64,000 bases of DNA from a virus, in the IMG/VR virus record IMGVR_UViG_3300021178_000012, positions 1 to 64,000 of that record, one strand, 5' to 3'. Position numbers and translations under genes: made by a program. Shown here one piece after another: positions 1 to 7,896 of the stretch. Within the stretch, counting starts at the first letter, position 1. The number at the start of each line of letters is the position of its first letter. The notes beneath the pieces are model-generated. The model made no database searches, had not been told where the DNA came from, and worked only from the letters and a program-made list of their open reading frames with translations.

Positions 1-205
1 CGTCGGGCACGTCCATGTAGTCGCCGAGGACGAAGAGCGCCGCATCCGCCGGAACGTCGGCGCGCGAGGCGAACGCCTTCACGTCGATCGGGATGCGCGA
101 GTACGAGGGCGCGAGATGGAGCGTTTCCTGTGCGGCACATGCGGCGACACCGGCCTCGAAGTCGGCCAGCGCGACGTGCTTGGATTCATTAACGACGGCG
201 AACAT
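1..205 (-). CDS. Hypothetical protein, C-terminus outside window
   Basis: An open minus-strand frame starts at the ATG at 203-205 behind a good ribosome site (CGGAGG, 4 bases upstream) and runs off the left edge, giving 68 residues. No recognisable motif. It has the composition of a soluble protein. It is the last visible gene of the minus-strand virion/lysis block, separated by 80 bases from the lipoprotein gene, a gap in which I see nothing but the ribosome site. Confidence 0.6.
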   Translation of the reverse strand, partial: MFAVVNESKHVALADFEAGVAACAAQETLHLAPSYSRIPIDVKAFASRADVPADAALFVLGDYMDVPD

Positions 206-285
206 CAGTACCTCCGGTTCCGGTCGAACAGATACCTAATACTGTCGAGCACGAACCAGCGTGAGTGCTGCGACCCGGAACTCGT

Positions 286-561
286 TCACGGCGTCGGCGC
301 CCCGCCGCCATCCTTCACACAGCGGCCTTCGCCGAAGGCCTTCGCGTCGACCTTGCGCACCTTCGTGATGACCGTGTGAGCGACCGGCGAACCGGCTTCA
401 ATGATCGAGCACGTGAACTTCACGTACTCGGGCTCGTTCTGCATGTCCGCGTCGAGCGCCTTGCACGTCGCGTCCGTGAGGTCGACGCCGATGTTCGCGG
501 CGGTCTTACCGCCGGGGGTGCAGGCGGCAAGGAATAGTGAACAGAAGAGAAACCGGTTCAT
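286..561 (-). CDS. Small lipoprotein, spanin-like candidate
   Basis: 91 residues. The N-terminus is a lipoprotein signal: basic start, hydrophobic stretch, and the lipobox LAAC at residues 11-14, so the mature protein would begin at Cys14 and sit in the outer membrane. The rest is soluble with two further Cys. The start at 561 was chosen because it overlaps the stop of the upstream gene by ATGA and places the signal at the N-terminus. Position near a holin-like gene suggests a lysis role such as an outer-membrane spanin, but this is inference from context only. Confidence 0.65.
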   Translation of the reverse strand: MNRFLFCSLFLAACTPGGKTAANIGVDLTDATCKALDADMQNEPEYVKFTCSIIEAGSPVAHTVITKVRKVDAKAFGEGRCVKDGGGAPTP

Positions 562-854
562 GCGTATTCTCCGCGCTTGAGCGCCTGGTATTCGTGTACA
601 GCGTACTCCCGCGCGAGCATTTCGCGGAGCGTCTTCGGAAAGAGATCCTGCACGCGACCTCCGTACTCTTTCACGTACTTCTTGGCTCCCGCGTCGACGA
701 GGTAGAGCCAAAGCTTCGGCGCCTTCTTCGGGTCGTACATGCCCTTCGACGCGCGTCGCGCGACGTTCTGCAAGATCGACATCTTCTGCCGATAGAGCCC
801 GGCATCGTTTTCGATGTAAATCTCGAGCTCGCGCTTGGCTGCTTGGCCGATCAT
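558..854 (-). CDS. Hypothetical basic protein
   Basis: 98 residues, rich in Lys/Arg and mostly helical by composition, with no membrane segment or recognised motif. It overlaps both neighbours by ATGA (558-561 and 851-854), so it is translationally coupled between the phosphatase-like gene and the lipoprotein. Function unknown. Confidence 0.65.
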   Translation of the reverse strand: MIGQAAKRELEIYIENDAGLYRQKMSILQNVARRASKGMYDPKKAPKLWLYLVDAGAKKYVKEYGGRVQDLFPKTLREMLAREYAVHEYQALKRGEYA

Positions 855-1324
855 GGCTTGTACCCCTTAATGATTTCGACGAAGTACGGGTTCGTGAGGG
901 CGTTCTCGCGGCGCTCGCGGATTCGCTGGATGACCGGAGCTGCTGATTCTCCTAGCATGACCATGGCGAGGCCGGAAACGAGCCCAGAGCGGTTTCTCCC
1001 CTGCATGCAGGTCACGAGAACCTTCCTTCCCTTGAAGAGGCTCTTCGCGACCGTCTTGGCTGCCAGGTGTGCGATGAGGACCTCGTCAGCGGTCGGCGGC
1101 GGGCCCTTGGGGCGGTCATCGTTGGGCGCACGAACGACCGTCAGGCCGGGAAATTGCGAAGACGACGGCTGGTGCTCCTCAGCGCAGAGGACGAGCATAT
1201 CGAAGCCTTGCTCGGCAAGCGCGGTGCCCTCGGGTGGGGGCCCGCCCTGCCAGAGGTTGCCGGCGATGGGTGTCACTTCGCCGTTTCGTCCTTCGCCATG
1301 TCCTTGTCTCGATTCCGAAGGCAT
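851..1324 (-). CDS. Dual-specificity (Tyr/Ser) phosphatase-like protein
   Basis: 157 residues with the Cys-X5-Arg phosphatase loop CMQGRNR at about residues 106-112, preceded by a hydrophobic strand (KVLVT). An Asp pair near residue 70 could supply the general acid. This is the signature of the cysteine-based protein phosphatase superfamily, here near the minimal size. The ATG at 1324 is one start. A GTG at 1276, overlapping the TGA of an eight-codon ORF, is a plausible alternative giving 141 residues. Substrate unknown; it could act on host phosphoproteins or RNA 5' ends. Confidence 0.75.
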   Translation of the reverse strand: MPSESRQGHGEGRNGEVTPIAGNLWQGGPPPEGTALAEQGFDMLVLCAEEHQPSSSQFPGLTVVRAPNDDRPKGPPPTADEVLIAHLAAKTVAKSLFKGRKVLVTCMQGRNRSGLVSGLAMVMLGESAAPVIQRIRERRENALTNPYFVEIIKGYKP

Positions 1325-1339
1325 CGAGCTGCCCTGGCT
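1305..1339 (-). repeat. Leader repeat element, copy 1
   Basis: Thirty-five bases that match 9750-9784 with about five differences. The shared core reads GGGCAGCTCGA(T/C)GCCTTCG on the minus strand. It lies at or just before the start of the phosphatase-like gene, overlapping its first possible ATG. A shorter third copy precedes the Ro60 gene. Confidence 0.5.
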
Positions 1340-1340
1340 C

Positions 1341-1532
1341 TCATTTTGCTCCGTCCGACGTGATCTTCGCAGCGCCGAGCATCCCGACGCCGACGGTGAA
1401 CCCAGTTGCGACGTACTTCACGAGATCCACGGCCTCGGAGCCGGGGATGGACTTCGTGGCGGCGAGCGCGACGGCGGCGGCGACGACGCAGACGAGGAGT
1501 ACGACCTTGATGAGAAGTGCTTTGTCGAGCAT
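1341..1532 (-). CDS. Holin-like protein with two membrane segments
   Basis: 63 residues: a short N-terminus, a strongly hydrophobic segment at about 6-26, a turn containing Pro-Gly and charged residues, and a second hydrophobic segment at about 39-57, ending in a polar tail. Two short membrane helices in a small protein fit a class II holin, but small virion membrane proteins look the same. It sits three bases after the 55-residue gene and upstream of the phosphatase-like gene. Confidence 0.6.
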   Translation of the reverse strand: MLDKALLIKVVLLVCVVAAAVALAATKSIPGSEAVDLVKYVATGFTVGVGMLGAAKITSDGAK

Positions 1533-1535
1533 GAC

Positions 1536-1703
1536 CTATTCTACCCCGGCCGGCCCCTCGAGCCAAAGCGCAACGTATGCCAGCGCAACGAGGCACCGGC
1601 ACCGCCAGCACTTCGGCGGATCACGGAGGACCCTGAGGTACCGCTCGCTGTCGCCGTACTCACCTGGACGGAGCGTGTGCTTGTTGCACTTGATCGGGGT
1701 CAT
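1536..1703 (-). CDS. Small Cys-containing hypothetical protein
   Basis: 55 residues. It starts at the ATG 1701-1703, overlapping the upstream TGA by ATGA (1700-1703), and stops at TAG 1536-1538. A CWRCRC cluster lies at about residues 32-37, with a further Cys at residue 6, which could bind a metal. A short hydrophobic patch follows. The exact coupling to both neighbours supports it as a real gene. Confidence 0.6.
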   Translation of the reverse strand: MTPIKCNKHTLRPGEYGDSERYLRVLRDPPKCWRCRCLVALAYVALWLEGPAGVE

Positions 1704-1942
1704 CCGGAATGCACCAGCGTGTCGCCGAAGCGCCTCATGAACTCGAGCCTCGTTCGCTCGTGAGCCATCTGAACTTTCATGGCTTCAGCGAGGGACAGGT
1801 GAACGCGCGCAAAAAGGATTCGTTGCCAACCTCGCGGGCCGTCCTCTTTCGGAAGACCTCTCTCGTCGTATTCGGTCCACGACTCCCACCACCCGCAGGC
1901 GACGAGGAACGCTTTGGCCTCGTCCTCCGTCCACGGAGTCAC
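1700..1942 (-). CDS. Hypothetical protein downstream of GroES
   Basis: 80 residues, Trp-rich near the N-terminus and helical after that. No recognised family. It overlaps the groES-like stop by ATGA (1939-1942) and the next small gene by ATGA. Soluble by composition. Confidence 0.65.
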   Translation of the reverse strand: MTPWTEDEAKAFLVACGWWESWTEYDERGLPKEDGPRGWQRILFARVHLSLAEAMKVQMAHERTRLEFMRRFGDTLVHSG

Positions 1943-2238
1943 GTGTTGTTGACCACGGCGAGGATGTCGTCCTCGCGCACGAGAAGAAAGTCCTCGCCAT
2001 CGAGCTTGATTTCGGTGCCGCTGTACTTACCGAAAAGAACCGTCTCGCCGACGCGGACGTCTACTGCGCGCACGGTACCGTCATCGAGAGTCTTGCCCCT
2101 GCCAACGGCCACCACGCGGCCCTCGACTGGTTTCTCCTTCGCGTTGTCCGGGATGATGATCCCGCCCTTCGTGGTCTCGGCGGTATCGATGCGCTTCAAG
2201 ACGATGCGGTCATTCAGGGGTCGGATCTTGTCGTTCAT
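1939..2238 (-). CDS. groES: Co-chaperonin GroES (Hsp10) homologue
   Basis: 99 residues, the usual GroES length. It has the family's N-terminal [11 protein letters not shown] strand at residues 6-16, the mobile-loop region with [11 protein letters not shown] at about 23-33, the VVAVGRG strand, and the C-terminal region with [11 protein letters not shown] and a final DILAVV. By analogy with T4 gp31 it would cap host GroEL, possibly adapting it for capsid-protein folding. No GroEL gene lies in the window. Start chosen at the ATG aligned with family proteins. A terminator hairpin lies just upstream, so part of its transcription may be read-through. Confidence 0.95.
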   Translation of the reverse strand: MNDKIRPLNDRIVLKRIDTAETTKGGIIIPDNAKEKPVEGRVVAVGRGKTLDDGTVRAVDVRVGETVLFGKYSGTEIKLDGEDFLLVREDDILAVVNNT

Positions 2239-2247
2239 GTCGGCCTC

Positions 2248-2295
2248 ATAAAAGGGCTCGTCCGGGATCTGGGGGGGATAGATCTCCGGACGAGC
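2248..2295 (-). terminator. Factor-independent terminator after the receptor-binding genes
   Basis: On the minus strand a stem formed by GCTCGTCCGG (arms 2286-2295 and 2256-2265), extended by GATCT/AGATC with one bulged base, encloses a C-rich loop of nine bases. The tract CCCTTTTAT follows. Stem plus T-run is the classical terminator shape. It falls in the 92-base gap between the lectin-like gene and groES. Confidence 0.75.
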
Positions 2296-2330
2296 GAGGA
2301 TTTAATCCTACATCAAACGAGAGGACTTGT

Positions 2331-3059
2331 TCAAGGCGGAATCGTTCCGAGGAGGTAGGCGACCATCTTGGCGCGCTGCGCGGAGTTAAGAGCGATACCG
2401 TGAAGCGTGATCTCGGCGATGTCGCGCGCTTGGTCGAGCGCCCCGGCCAGAGTGGATCCCCCAACCGTGTACGGCGCGCCGATCGCGTAGATAGGCAAGT
2501 TCGACACCGCGGCGGTGTTCTTGAGCGTGGTGCCTCGATACAGAGTCCCAGTGCCTGCGCCATCTTGGATGAGAATGTCGACGACCCATCCGACGGTTGC
2601 GCCATCATCCCAGAGCACGAATTCGGAGCCGTTGAAGTTCCCGCCGAGCACACGGCTGGGCGTTCCGTGCGCATCCGAGTCGAGCGCGAAGAGTGGCTGG
2701 TGGGACGGAAAGTCGAGATCAAACCACTTACCCGAGTTTCCCGCCACAGGGATGGACCTGAGGATACAGAGCGTCGCGGGCGTACCCGCAGCGATGCCGA
2801 CCGCCAAGGTTCCGTTGATGTGCGACGAAGCCCCTCCTGGATAGGTCAGGTGCGCGGGAACACCCGAGCTTGATGCGACCTTCGACCAGACCGTAGCGGG
2901 CTGCGCGCCGTCATTGTGGTTCCCGCTTTGGTCGAGCCACGTCAGGTTGCCGCCGCCGATCGTTGCCGAACTCGTCGGGAGCCAAATCTCGAGGTTCGGT
3001 AGACTCCTAGGTGTGAATGAAGAATCCGAACCAAGAAGAGCAGACGTTGCAGGAGTCAC
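2331..3059 (-). CDS. Concanavalin/LamG-like lectin protein, receptor-binding candidate
   Basis: 242 residues from the GTG at 3059, which overlaps the upstream stop as GTGA. The segment LPNLEIWLP, then WLDQSGNHND, then a chain of beta strands ending with a helix and SAQRAKMVAYL, is the pattern of LamG-like jelly-roll lectin domains found in phage fibres and spikes. It closes the receptor-binding block and is followed by a terminator. Carbohydrate target unknown. The longer open frame upstream to 3941 is only a shadow of the next gene. Confidence 0.7.
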   Translation of the reverse strand: MTPATSALLGSDSSFTPRSLPNLEIWLPTSSATIGGGNLTWLDQSGNHNDGAQPATVWSKVASSSGVPAHLTYPGGASSHINGTLAVGIAAGTPATLCILRSIPVAGNSGKWFDLDFPSHQPLFALDSDAHGTPSRVLGGNFNGSEFVLWDDGATVGWVVDILIQDGAGTGTLYRGTTLKNTAAVSNLPIYAIGAPYTVGGSTLAGALDQARDIAEITLHGIALNSAQRAKMVAYLLGTIPP

Positions 3060-3700
3060 GACAGACCTGGGTACCCTCGCCACACAGGGATCCCCGTGAC
3101 GGGCGAGGTGTACGCGAGGAACGTTGCGCTGTGCCAATTCCCAGAGATGGCATACGTCGCGGAGCCGTTGATGAGGTCCCCTGGCGTGGTGACGCCTACG
3201 GTGACGCCAGCCGCGACGTTCTCGAGACTGACCGTACAGAAACTCCCGAGGTTCGACGCCGCGTCGGGGAGCTTCGGCGTCGCTGCTGCGCCGAAAAGGA
3301 TCCATATCTCGTTCTGCGGCGAAGCCGTGAGGTTCTGCGAGACCGCGTTCGACGTGTGCGGCACCGTAGCGGCCGGCTGTCGCGGCAGCATCTCGATACT
3401 CGTCATTCCGGCGCTTCGGCCAACGAGCTGGAAAAGCGTCGGTGTCGACCCATTGGCCGCCAGGTCGCCCGTCGCGCCGAGCACCACCTGCCCGCCGGTC
3501 CACGTTACAACGTGACCTGCGACAATATCTTGAGCCGCTTCGATAGACACGGCATGTCCCGGCTTCACGTTCGATACGGCGAACACCGTGTCGCCGACCA
3601 ATGTGCAAAGGAAGTAATTGCCCTTGCTCGCGTCTACGGCTGTCGCACCCGAAACGTTTCCGAGAGCAACGACGCCGTAGATCTGTTTCTCGAGTCCCAT
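3056..3700 (-). CDS. Spike-family protein A (shared N-terminal module)
   Basis: 214 residues. Residues 1-75 form a module shared with the proteins at 4852-6258, 6267-7250 and 20323-20670: MGLEKQIYGVVALGN, DASKGNYF, a beta hairpin, VKPGH, then GHVVTW. The rest is Ala/Thr/Val-rich beta sequence unlike the other members. This fits a common virion-docking module carrying different tips. It starts directly after the stop of the beta-helix gene (TGAATG). Confidence 0.7.
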   Translation of the reverse strand: MGLEKQIYGVVALGNVSGATAVDASKGNYFLCTLVGDTVFAVSNVKPGHAVSIEAAQDIVAGHVVTWTGGQVVLGATGDLAANGSTPTLFQLVGRSAGMTSIEMLPRQPAATVPHTSNAVSQNLTASPQNEIWILFGAAATPKLPDAASNLGSFCTVSLENVAAGVTVGVTTPGDLINGSATYAISGNWHSATFLAYTSPVTGIPVWRGYPGLS

Positions 3701-4840
3701 TCAGTCGCCGAGGATGACGACGTTCGTGCTCGATGATTCGACGTCGACGCCAGCAGCGCCAACGAAGTTCGGCGGCTTCGCGCGGTCGTAGAAGATCCTC
3801 GCGCCTGGCGCGCGACGGATGCGCGGGGGAGCTACGTTCGTACCGAACATCCGCACGTCGTACCCGGACTCGAGGTCGGCGAGGACTTCGGAGCCGGGTC
3901 CGAGGTCGACCGCCGTCGTGACGTTCGAGATGGCGAGCCACCCCTTCGCGAGCGAGTACGTGCCCTTCCCTGCGCCCGTGCGGAGCTTCCCGCCAACGAT
4001 CGTATGGTTCATGTAGGCGATGTGTCCGCCACGGTCGACGATGGGCGAGGAGAGGGAGCCGCCTCGAGCGACGAGAACGATGGCCTGGTCATAGGCGCGG
4101 ATCGCCCCTTGGATGATGCAGCCGCACATCGCCCACTGCGAACCGCCCACGTACTGGTCCCAGTTCGAGAGAACGCACGTGTCGAAGAAGGCCGCCGAGA
4201 GGTCCGATTGCACGCCGTGGTCTCCCGTGCCTGCGCGACACATCTGAAGCCCGAAGCCGCCCGTGCCAGCGAGGATGAGCTCGTCACCGAATTTCGGGAA
4301 CGTCTTGAAGGCGAACGGATCGAGTGCGCTCACGGCATACGCGGATTGGAAGGCGGCATCATAGGACAGGGCGAGGTGTGGCGCGGAAATGATGGCGTTC
4401 CCAGAACCGAGATCCGCGAGTACACCCCAGCCGTTCCCGGAGTTCGGACCTGCCGTAATCTGCGCCCACTGGCCTACGTGCGGCGCGAAGTCGAAACCAG
4501 GGACGTCGATGCGCCACTCGGTCGGAACGGATGGGTCCGCGTGCGTCGCCGAGGCGATGACGCCCGTGGCTCCGGTCGTAACGGCCTGCGAGCCGTCGAT
4601 GGTCGCGAAAACGCTACCCTGTTCCGCCCACCCAGGGATCATCGTGATCGCGCCGTTGTAGTCACCGAGGATGGAGATCGTCACGCCCGCGCCGCCGCCG
4701 AAGTTCGGATCAGCGTCGCGGATCTGCGGGAAGATTTCTGTCTGAACGTGGAGCGGCGTTTGGAAGGCCGTAGCGGGCGTGAGCCCGTCGTTCGAATTGC
4801 TGCCGTTGGGTGAGAGATAATACTGGGTGGCGAGTGTCAT
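3701..4840 (-). CDS. Parallel beta-helix protein, spike/depolymerase candidate
   Basis: 379 residues. The opening QYYLSPNGSNSNDGLTPATA is the hallmark start of right-handed beta-helix (pectate-lyase-like, DUF1565-type) proteins, followed by many short strands and Gly/Asn turns. No active-site set can be assigned from sequence alone. A clear AAGGACG ribosome site precedes the ATG. Set among the spike-family genes, it probably binds or cuts a surface polysaccharide. Confidence 0.7.
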   Translation of the reverse strand: MTLATQYYLSPNGSNSNDGLTPATAFQTPLHVQTEIFPQIRDADPNFGGGAGVTISILGDYNGAITMIPGWAEQGSVFATIDGSQAVTTGATGVIASATHADPSVPTEWRIDVPGFDFAPHVGQWAQITAGPNSGNGWGVLADLGSGNAIISAPHLALSYDAAFQSAYAVSALDPFAFKTFPKFGDELILAGTGGFGLQMCRAGTGDHGVQSDLSAAFFDTCVLSNWDQYVGGSQWAMCGCIIQGAIRAYDQAIVLVARGGSLSSPIVDRGGHIAYMNHTIVGGKLRTGAGKGTYSLAKGWLAISNVTTAVDLGPGSEVLADLESGYDVRMFGTNVAPPRIRRAPGARIFYDRAKPPNFVGAAGVDVESSSTNVVILGD

Positions 4841-4851
4841 TGTTTCGTCCT

Positions 4852-6258
4852 TTACAGTGATGCGAGACAGGTGCCGCCAACACCCCCGATGCCGCCAGCT
4901 AAGCCAATGTGCGCCGCGCCAGCCGCTCCCGCTGTTCCGACCGTATTCACGATCGACCCAGCTACGATGTTCTCGAGCGTAATCGTCCCACCATCACCTC
5001 CGGCCCCTCCGTTCCCGCCGACGCCCGTTCCGAGGCCTGCGCCGCCGTTTCCGCCGGCTCCACCGGGGGCCGAGATGAGGTTTGTGACAACCGGCCCTTG
5101 AAGCGTCTCGAACGCGAGAACAACCCAACCGCCTCCGCCCGCGCTGCCTCCACCGCCGCCGCCTGCGTTTCCGCCTGCGGCTGCGCCGCCTGTTCCGCCA
5201 GAGCCCCCAGCTGCGACGATGGTGGCTACAGGATTGAGTGCCGTCTTGATGATCGTGCGCGCGTTGAGAGCGAGAATGGCACCGCCGTCGCCGCCGCCGC
5301 CGCCGCCACCACCCTTGGAAGCGCCATCGCCGCCGCCAGCAGATCCGCCGTTGCCGCCAATGCCACCTGCGATGGTCTGACCGTTGTTGGTTAGCGTGTC
5401 GACAAGCGCGCCGCGAATGTACGGGGACATGAAGCCGACGGGAGCCACGGCAGCTCCGCCTGCATTGCCGCCGGCATTCCCCGCCCCGCCCGCTCCTGAA
5501 TTGTGGGCGTTTCCACCCGTAAACCAGGGAACAGGAGCAGAGAAGCCGTCGACGGCTGCTGCCGACGTAAGATCGGCACCCTGTGTCCCAACCGCACCAG
5601 CGCCGACCGCGCCATTCGCACCAGCACCGCCTGTGTCAAGCAGGCCCGTGTCGCTGAAGAGGAATGCTCCACCTGCGCCGCCTGTAGCACCCGCTGCGTT
5701 GTTGCCGTTGCCGCCACCGACGAAGTTTGTGATTGCGCCTGCACCCGCGTTCGTGAGATCGAGCGTGCCCGAAATGTAGACCAGGTTACCGCCTGTATTG
5801 AGGATCGCTCCCCCGGGGGCGAACTTGACGTTCCGCCAATACATCGTGCGAATAACGGGTGTTACTCCAGCTGGAAGCGTGATGTCGCCGTCCTGACCGT
5901 TGCCAAAAAACTTCGACTCAACAGCTGCGCTGACGCCGGAGCCTGACGACGTTCCAGAGATCGTGTTCGAGGACATATCGGTCGTCGAGCCACGAAGTGT
6001 GACGATCGTCGTGGAGCTAGGAGCCGAACTAGGCGCCTGTCCGTTTGATACACCGACCCACGTTACCGCGTGCCCGCCGACGACATCTTGCGCGAGTGCA
6101 ATTGCTGTGGAATGGCCCGGCTTGATGTTCGTAACGGTGATTGTGCAATCGCCAGTCATCGTTCCGGTGAAGTAGTTGCCCTTGCTCGCATCGAGCGCGA
6201 CGGCTCCGGTGATGTTGCCAAGAGCGACGACGCCGTAGATCTGTTTTTCGAGTCCCAC
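4852..6258 (-). CDS. Spike-family protein B with long glycine-rich tip
   Basis: 468 residues from a GTG start. Residues 1-75 are the shared docking module (GVVALGNITGAVALDASKGN). After a Ser/Thr linker the last 300 residues are Gly/Ala-rich with repeated GGAGG and GGNGG runs broken by short hydrophobic strands. Such stretches resemble the glycine-rich adhesin tips of T2/S16-type gp38, where polyglycine helices set receptor specificity. The similarity is in pattern only. High G+C simple sequence makes this gene a likely site of recombination. Confidence 0.75.
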   Translation of the reverse strand: MGLEKQIYGVVALGNITGAVALDASKGNYFTGTMTGDCTITVTNIKPGHSTAIALAQDVVGGHAVTWVGVSNGQAPSSAPSSTTIVTLRGSTTDMSSNTISGTSSGSGVSAAVESKFFGNGQDGDITLPAGVTPVIRTMYWRNVKFAPGGAILNTGGNLVYISGTLDLTNAGAGAITNFVGGGNGNNAAGATGGAGGAFLFSDTGLLDTGGAGANGAVGAGAVGTQGADLTSAAAVDGFSAPVPWFTGGNAHNSGAGGAGNAGGNAGGAAVAPVGFMSPYIRGALVDTLTNNGQTIAGGIGGNGGSAGGGDGASKGGGGGGGGDGGAILALNARTIIKTALNPVATIVAAGGSGGTGGAAAGGNAGGGGGGSAGGGGWVVLAFETLQGPVVTNLISAPGGAGGNGGAGLGTGVGGNGGAGGDGGTITLENIVAGSIVNTVGTAGAAGAAHIGLAGGIGGVGGTCLASL

Positions 6259-6266
6259 AAGTCACC

Positions 6267-7250
6267 TCACGAATACTCTTCGATGATGAGCAAGCCGGGT
6301 GTGCCTGCGCCGCCGTTCTGTGCGGCCGATGCGCCCGTGGCCGCCCCGCCGCCGCCTGCTCCGAAGCCGAGCGCAACGTTGCCTGAGCCGACGACCGTCG
6401 TCGGAGCGCCACCGCCGCCGAAGGGCCCGGACCCTCCACCTCCGCCTTGGACGATCGGTGTCGCCACGACGAGCGTGAACCCGCTCTCACCCGGGGCGCC
6501 TGCCCCGTTGATGTCACCGCGGCCCGACTGAATCCCGCCCGCTCCGCCTGCATTGACCGTGAGCGTGTTCGCCGCCGTGCCGACGGTGCCGCCGGTCCCG
6601 CCGAAAGCCTGAATCGCTCCGGGCGGCCCGTTGAACGTCGTCGTGCCACCGTTGCCGCCGACTGCTCCGACACCGCCCCCGCCGAGCGCACCGATCGAAA
6701 AGGTGAAGGTCGTGTTCGGCGTGACGTTGTAGACGCCTTCGACATACCCGCCCGCACCGCCTCCGCCTGCGCCTGCGGCCGACGCAGCGACGTTTGTACA
6801 CCCGCCGCCGCCACCACCGCCGCCAACGGCGCGCACGCGGATCTTGTTCGTGTTCGGGCCTGTCGTGAATGGAGAGGATGCCGAGGAGGTGAACACACTG
6901 CGCGCAAGGAACGCCCCGCTAGAGACGCCTGTCCCGACGGACTGCCCGATGACCGATGACGTAGACTGGTTCGCAGTCGACCCCTGGATACAGAAGATGG
7001 ACACCGACGAAGCGGTGCTCGTGGGGGCACCACCGTTCGTAACACCGACCCACGTGACCGCGTGTCCGCCGACGACGTCTTGCGCGAGTTGCACAGTGAG
7101 GTCGTGGCCTGGTCGGACATTCGTCACAGTGACCGTGACGTCGCCCGTCATCGTGGCCGTGAAGTAATTGCCTTTGCTACCGTCCACGGCAACAGCACCG
7201 GTCACGTTGCCGAGTGCGACAACTCCGTGAATCTGTCTTTCGAGTCCCAT
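6267..7250 (-). CDS. Spike-family protein C with glycine-rich domain
   Basis: 327 residues. The docking module occupies 1-75 (GVVALGNVTGAVAVDGSKGN). From about residue 135 comes KIRVRAVGGGGGGGG and a Gly-rich beta domain typical of phage fibre and adhesin tips. It shows the closest N-terminal match to protein B. A good ribosome site (GGAGAAGAAC) precedes the ATG. Likely surface-exposed and host-binding. Confidence 0.75.
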   Translation of the reverse strand: MGLERQIHGVVALGNVTGAVAVDGSKGNYFTATMTGDVTVTVTNVRPGHDLTVQLAQDVVGGHAVTWVGVTNGGAPTSTASSVSIFCIQGSTANQSTSSVIGQSVGTGVSSGAFLARSVFTSSASSPFTTGPNTNKIRVRAVGGGGGGGGCTNVAASAAGAGGGGAGGYVEGVYNVTPNTTFTFSIGALGGGGVGAVGGNGGTTTFNGPPGAIQAFGGTGGTVGTAANTLTVNAGGAGGIQSGRGDINGAGAPGESGFTLVVATPIVQGGGGGSGPFGGGGAPTTVVGSGNVALGFGAGGGGAATGASAAQNGGAGTPGLLIIEEYS

Positions 7251-7289
7251 GTTCTTCTCCGACCTCGCGACCCGAGGCGATCAGTGGCT

Positions 7290-7499
7290 TCACGCCTTCG
7301 GTTTGCGCTTGCGCTTCGCGCGACACTTCGCGCACGGACACGCCTTCGGTTTCGCCTTGGGGCGCTTCTTCTTCGCCGCGAGCATCGACTTGTACACGGT
7401 CATAACCACAGCGTACGGCTCCTCGTACTTGTCGGCGTGCGGAGCGACCACACGCTTCGCCTCGTTCCAGAGCTTCTCGTCGACGCGACCGCGGGGCAT
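7290..7499 (-). CDS. Small Lys-rich protein with CPCAKC motif
   Basis: 69 residues. The N-terminal half is helical; the C-terminal third is a run of Lys/Arg/Pro/Ala broken by CPCAKC, suggesting DNA binding and perhaps one metal. The ATG at 7499 overlaps the upstream TGA (TGATG). First of four neighbouring very basic genes (7.3-8.8 kb) that look like virion DNA-condensing proteins. Confidence 0.65.
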   Translation of the reverse strand: MPRGRVDEKLWNEAKRVVAPHADKYEEPYAVVMTVYKSMLAAKKKRPKAKPKACPCAKCRAKRKRKPKA

Positions 7500-7717
7500 C
7501 AACCTCTCCCGAACAGAAATTCGATAACGCCTTGGTCGGAAGAACTTCGACCCCCTCTCTTCTTTCTCCCCATCAACCGGTCGAACTTCTTGACAATCGA
7601 CCGGTATTCTTCGACAGAGTCGGCAGCATTGAGTTCTCGACGCCTTCGTTCTTCAAGAGAAGCGCGTCGGTGTTTCGGTTTCGCCCGCGACTTCTTCTTC
7701 GTTTTCTTGACGGTCAT
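7499..7717 (-). CDS. Small basic protein
   Basis: 72 residues with a Lys/Arg-rich N-terminus (MTVKKTKKKSRAKPK) and a second basic cluster, GRKKRGG. The C-terminus EFLFGRG resembles the SYIFG end of the large basic protein at 7893-8660. It overlaps neighbours by ATGA and TGATG. Probably a nucleic-acid-binding virion component. Confidence 0.6.
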   Translation of the reverse strand: MTVKKTKKKSRAKPKHRRASLEERRRRELNAADSVEEYRSIVKKFDRLMGRKKRGGRSSSDQGVIEFLFGRG

Positions 7718-7896
7718 ACACCCTCGTCCTCCTTCGCCCGCGCCGACGCCACAAGAACCTGCACCGCGAAGGCGTCTGCTTCATTAGCTGGGAGAACTAC
7801 GTCGATACCGAGACCTCCGTCCACCGTGAGATGGAAGGCTACGAAGGGCTTGCCTTCGATCTCTCGAGCACCGACGTAGTCGACCTTGGCGCTCAT
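7714..7896 (-). CDS. Hypothetical protein between basic virion genes
   Basis: 60 residues, neutral to acidic, predicted alpha/beta, with no known motif. Coupled by ATGA on both sides. Confidence 0.6.
   Translation of the reverse strand: MSAKVDYVGAREIEGKPFVAFHLTVDGGLGIDVVLPANEADAFAVQVLVASARAKEDEGV

Noticed and set aside
537-1763. Long plus-strand open frame of 408 codons
   Set aside because: It lies antisense to six coupled minus-strand genes including a clear phosphatase; Arg/Pro/Ala-rich composition typical of a shadow in high-GC DNA.
3060-3941. Upstream part of the 536-codon minus frame ending at 2331
   Set aside because: The part beyond 3059 is Arg-rich shadow of the spike A and beta-helix genes; the lectin-like domain starts at the coupled GTG 3059.
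4852-6258. Repeated short GC-rich units that could suggest a CRISPR or satellite array
   Set aside because: They are imperfect codon-level repeats of Gly/Ala within one open frame, with no constant repeat plus unique spacer structure.
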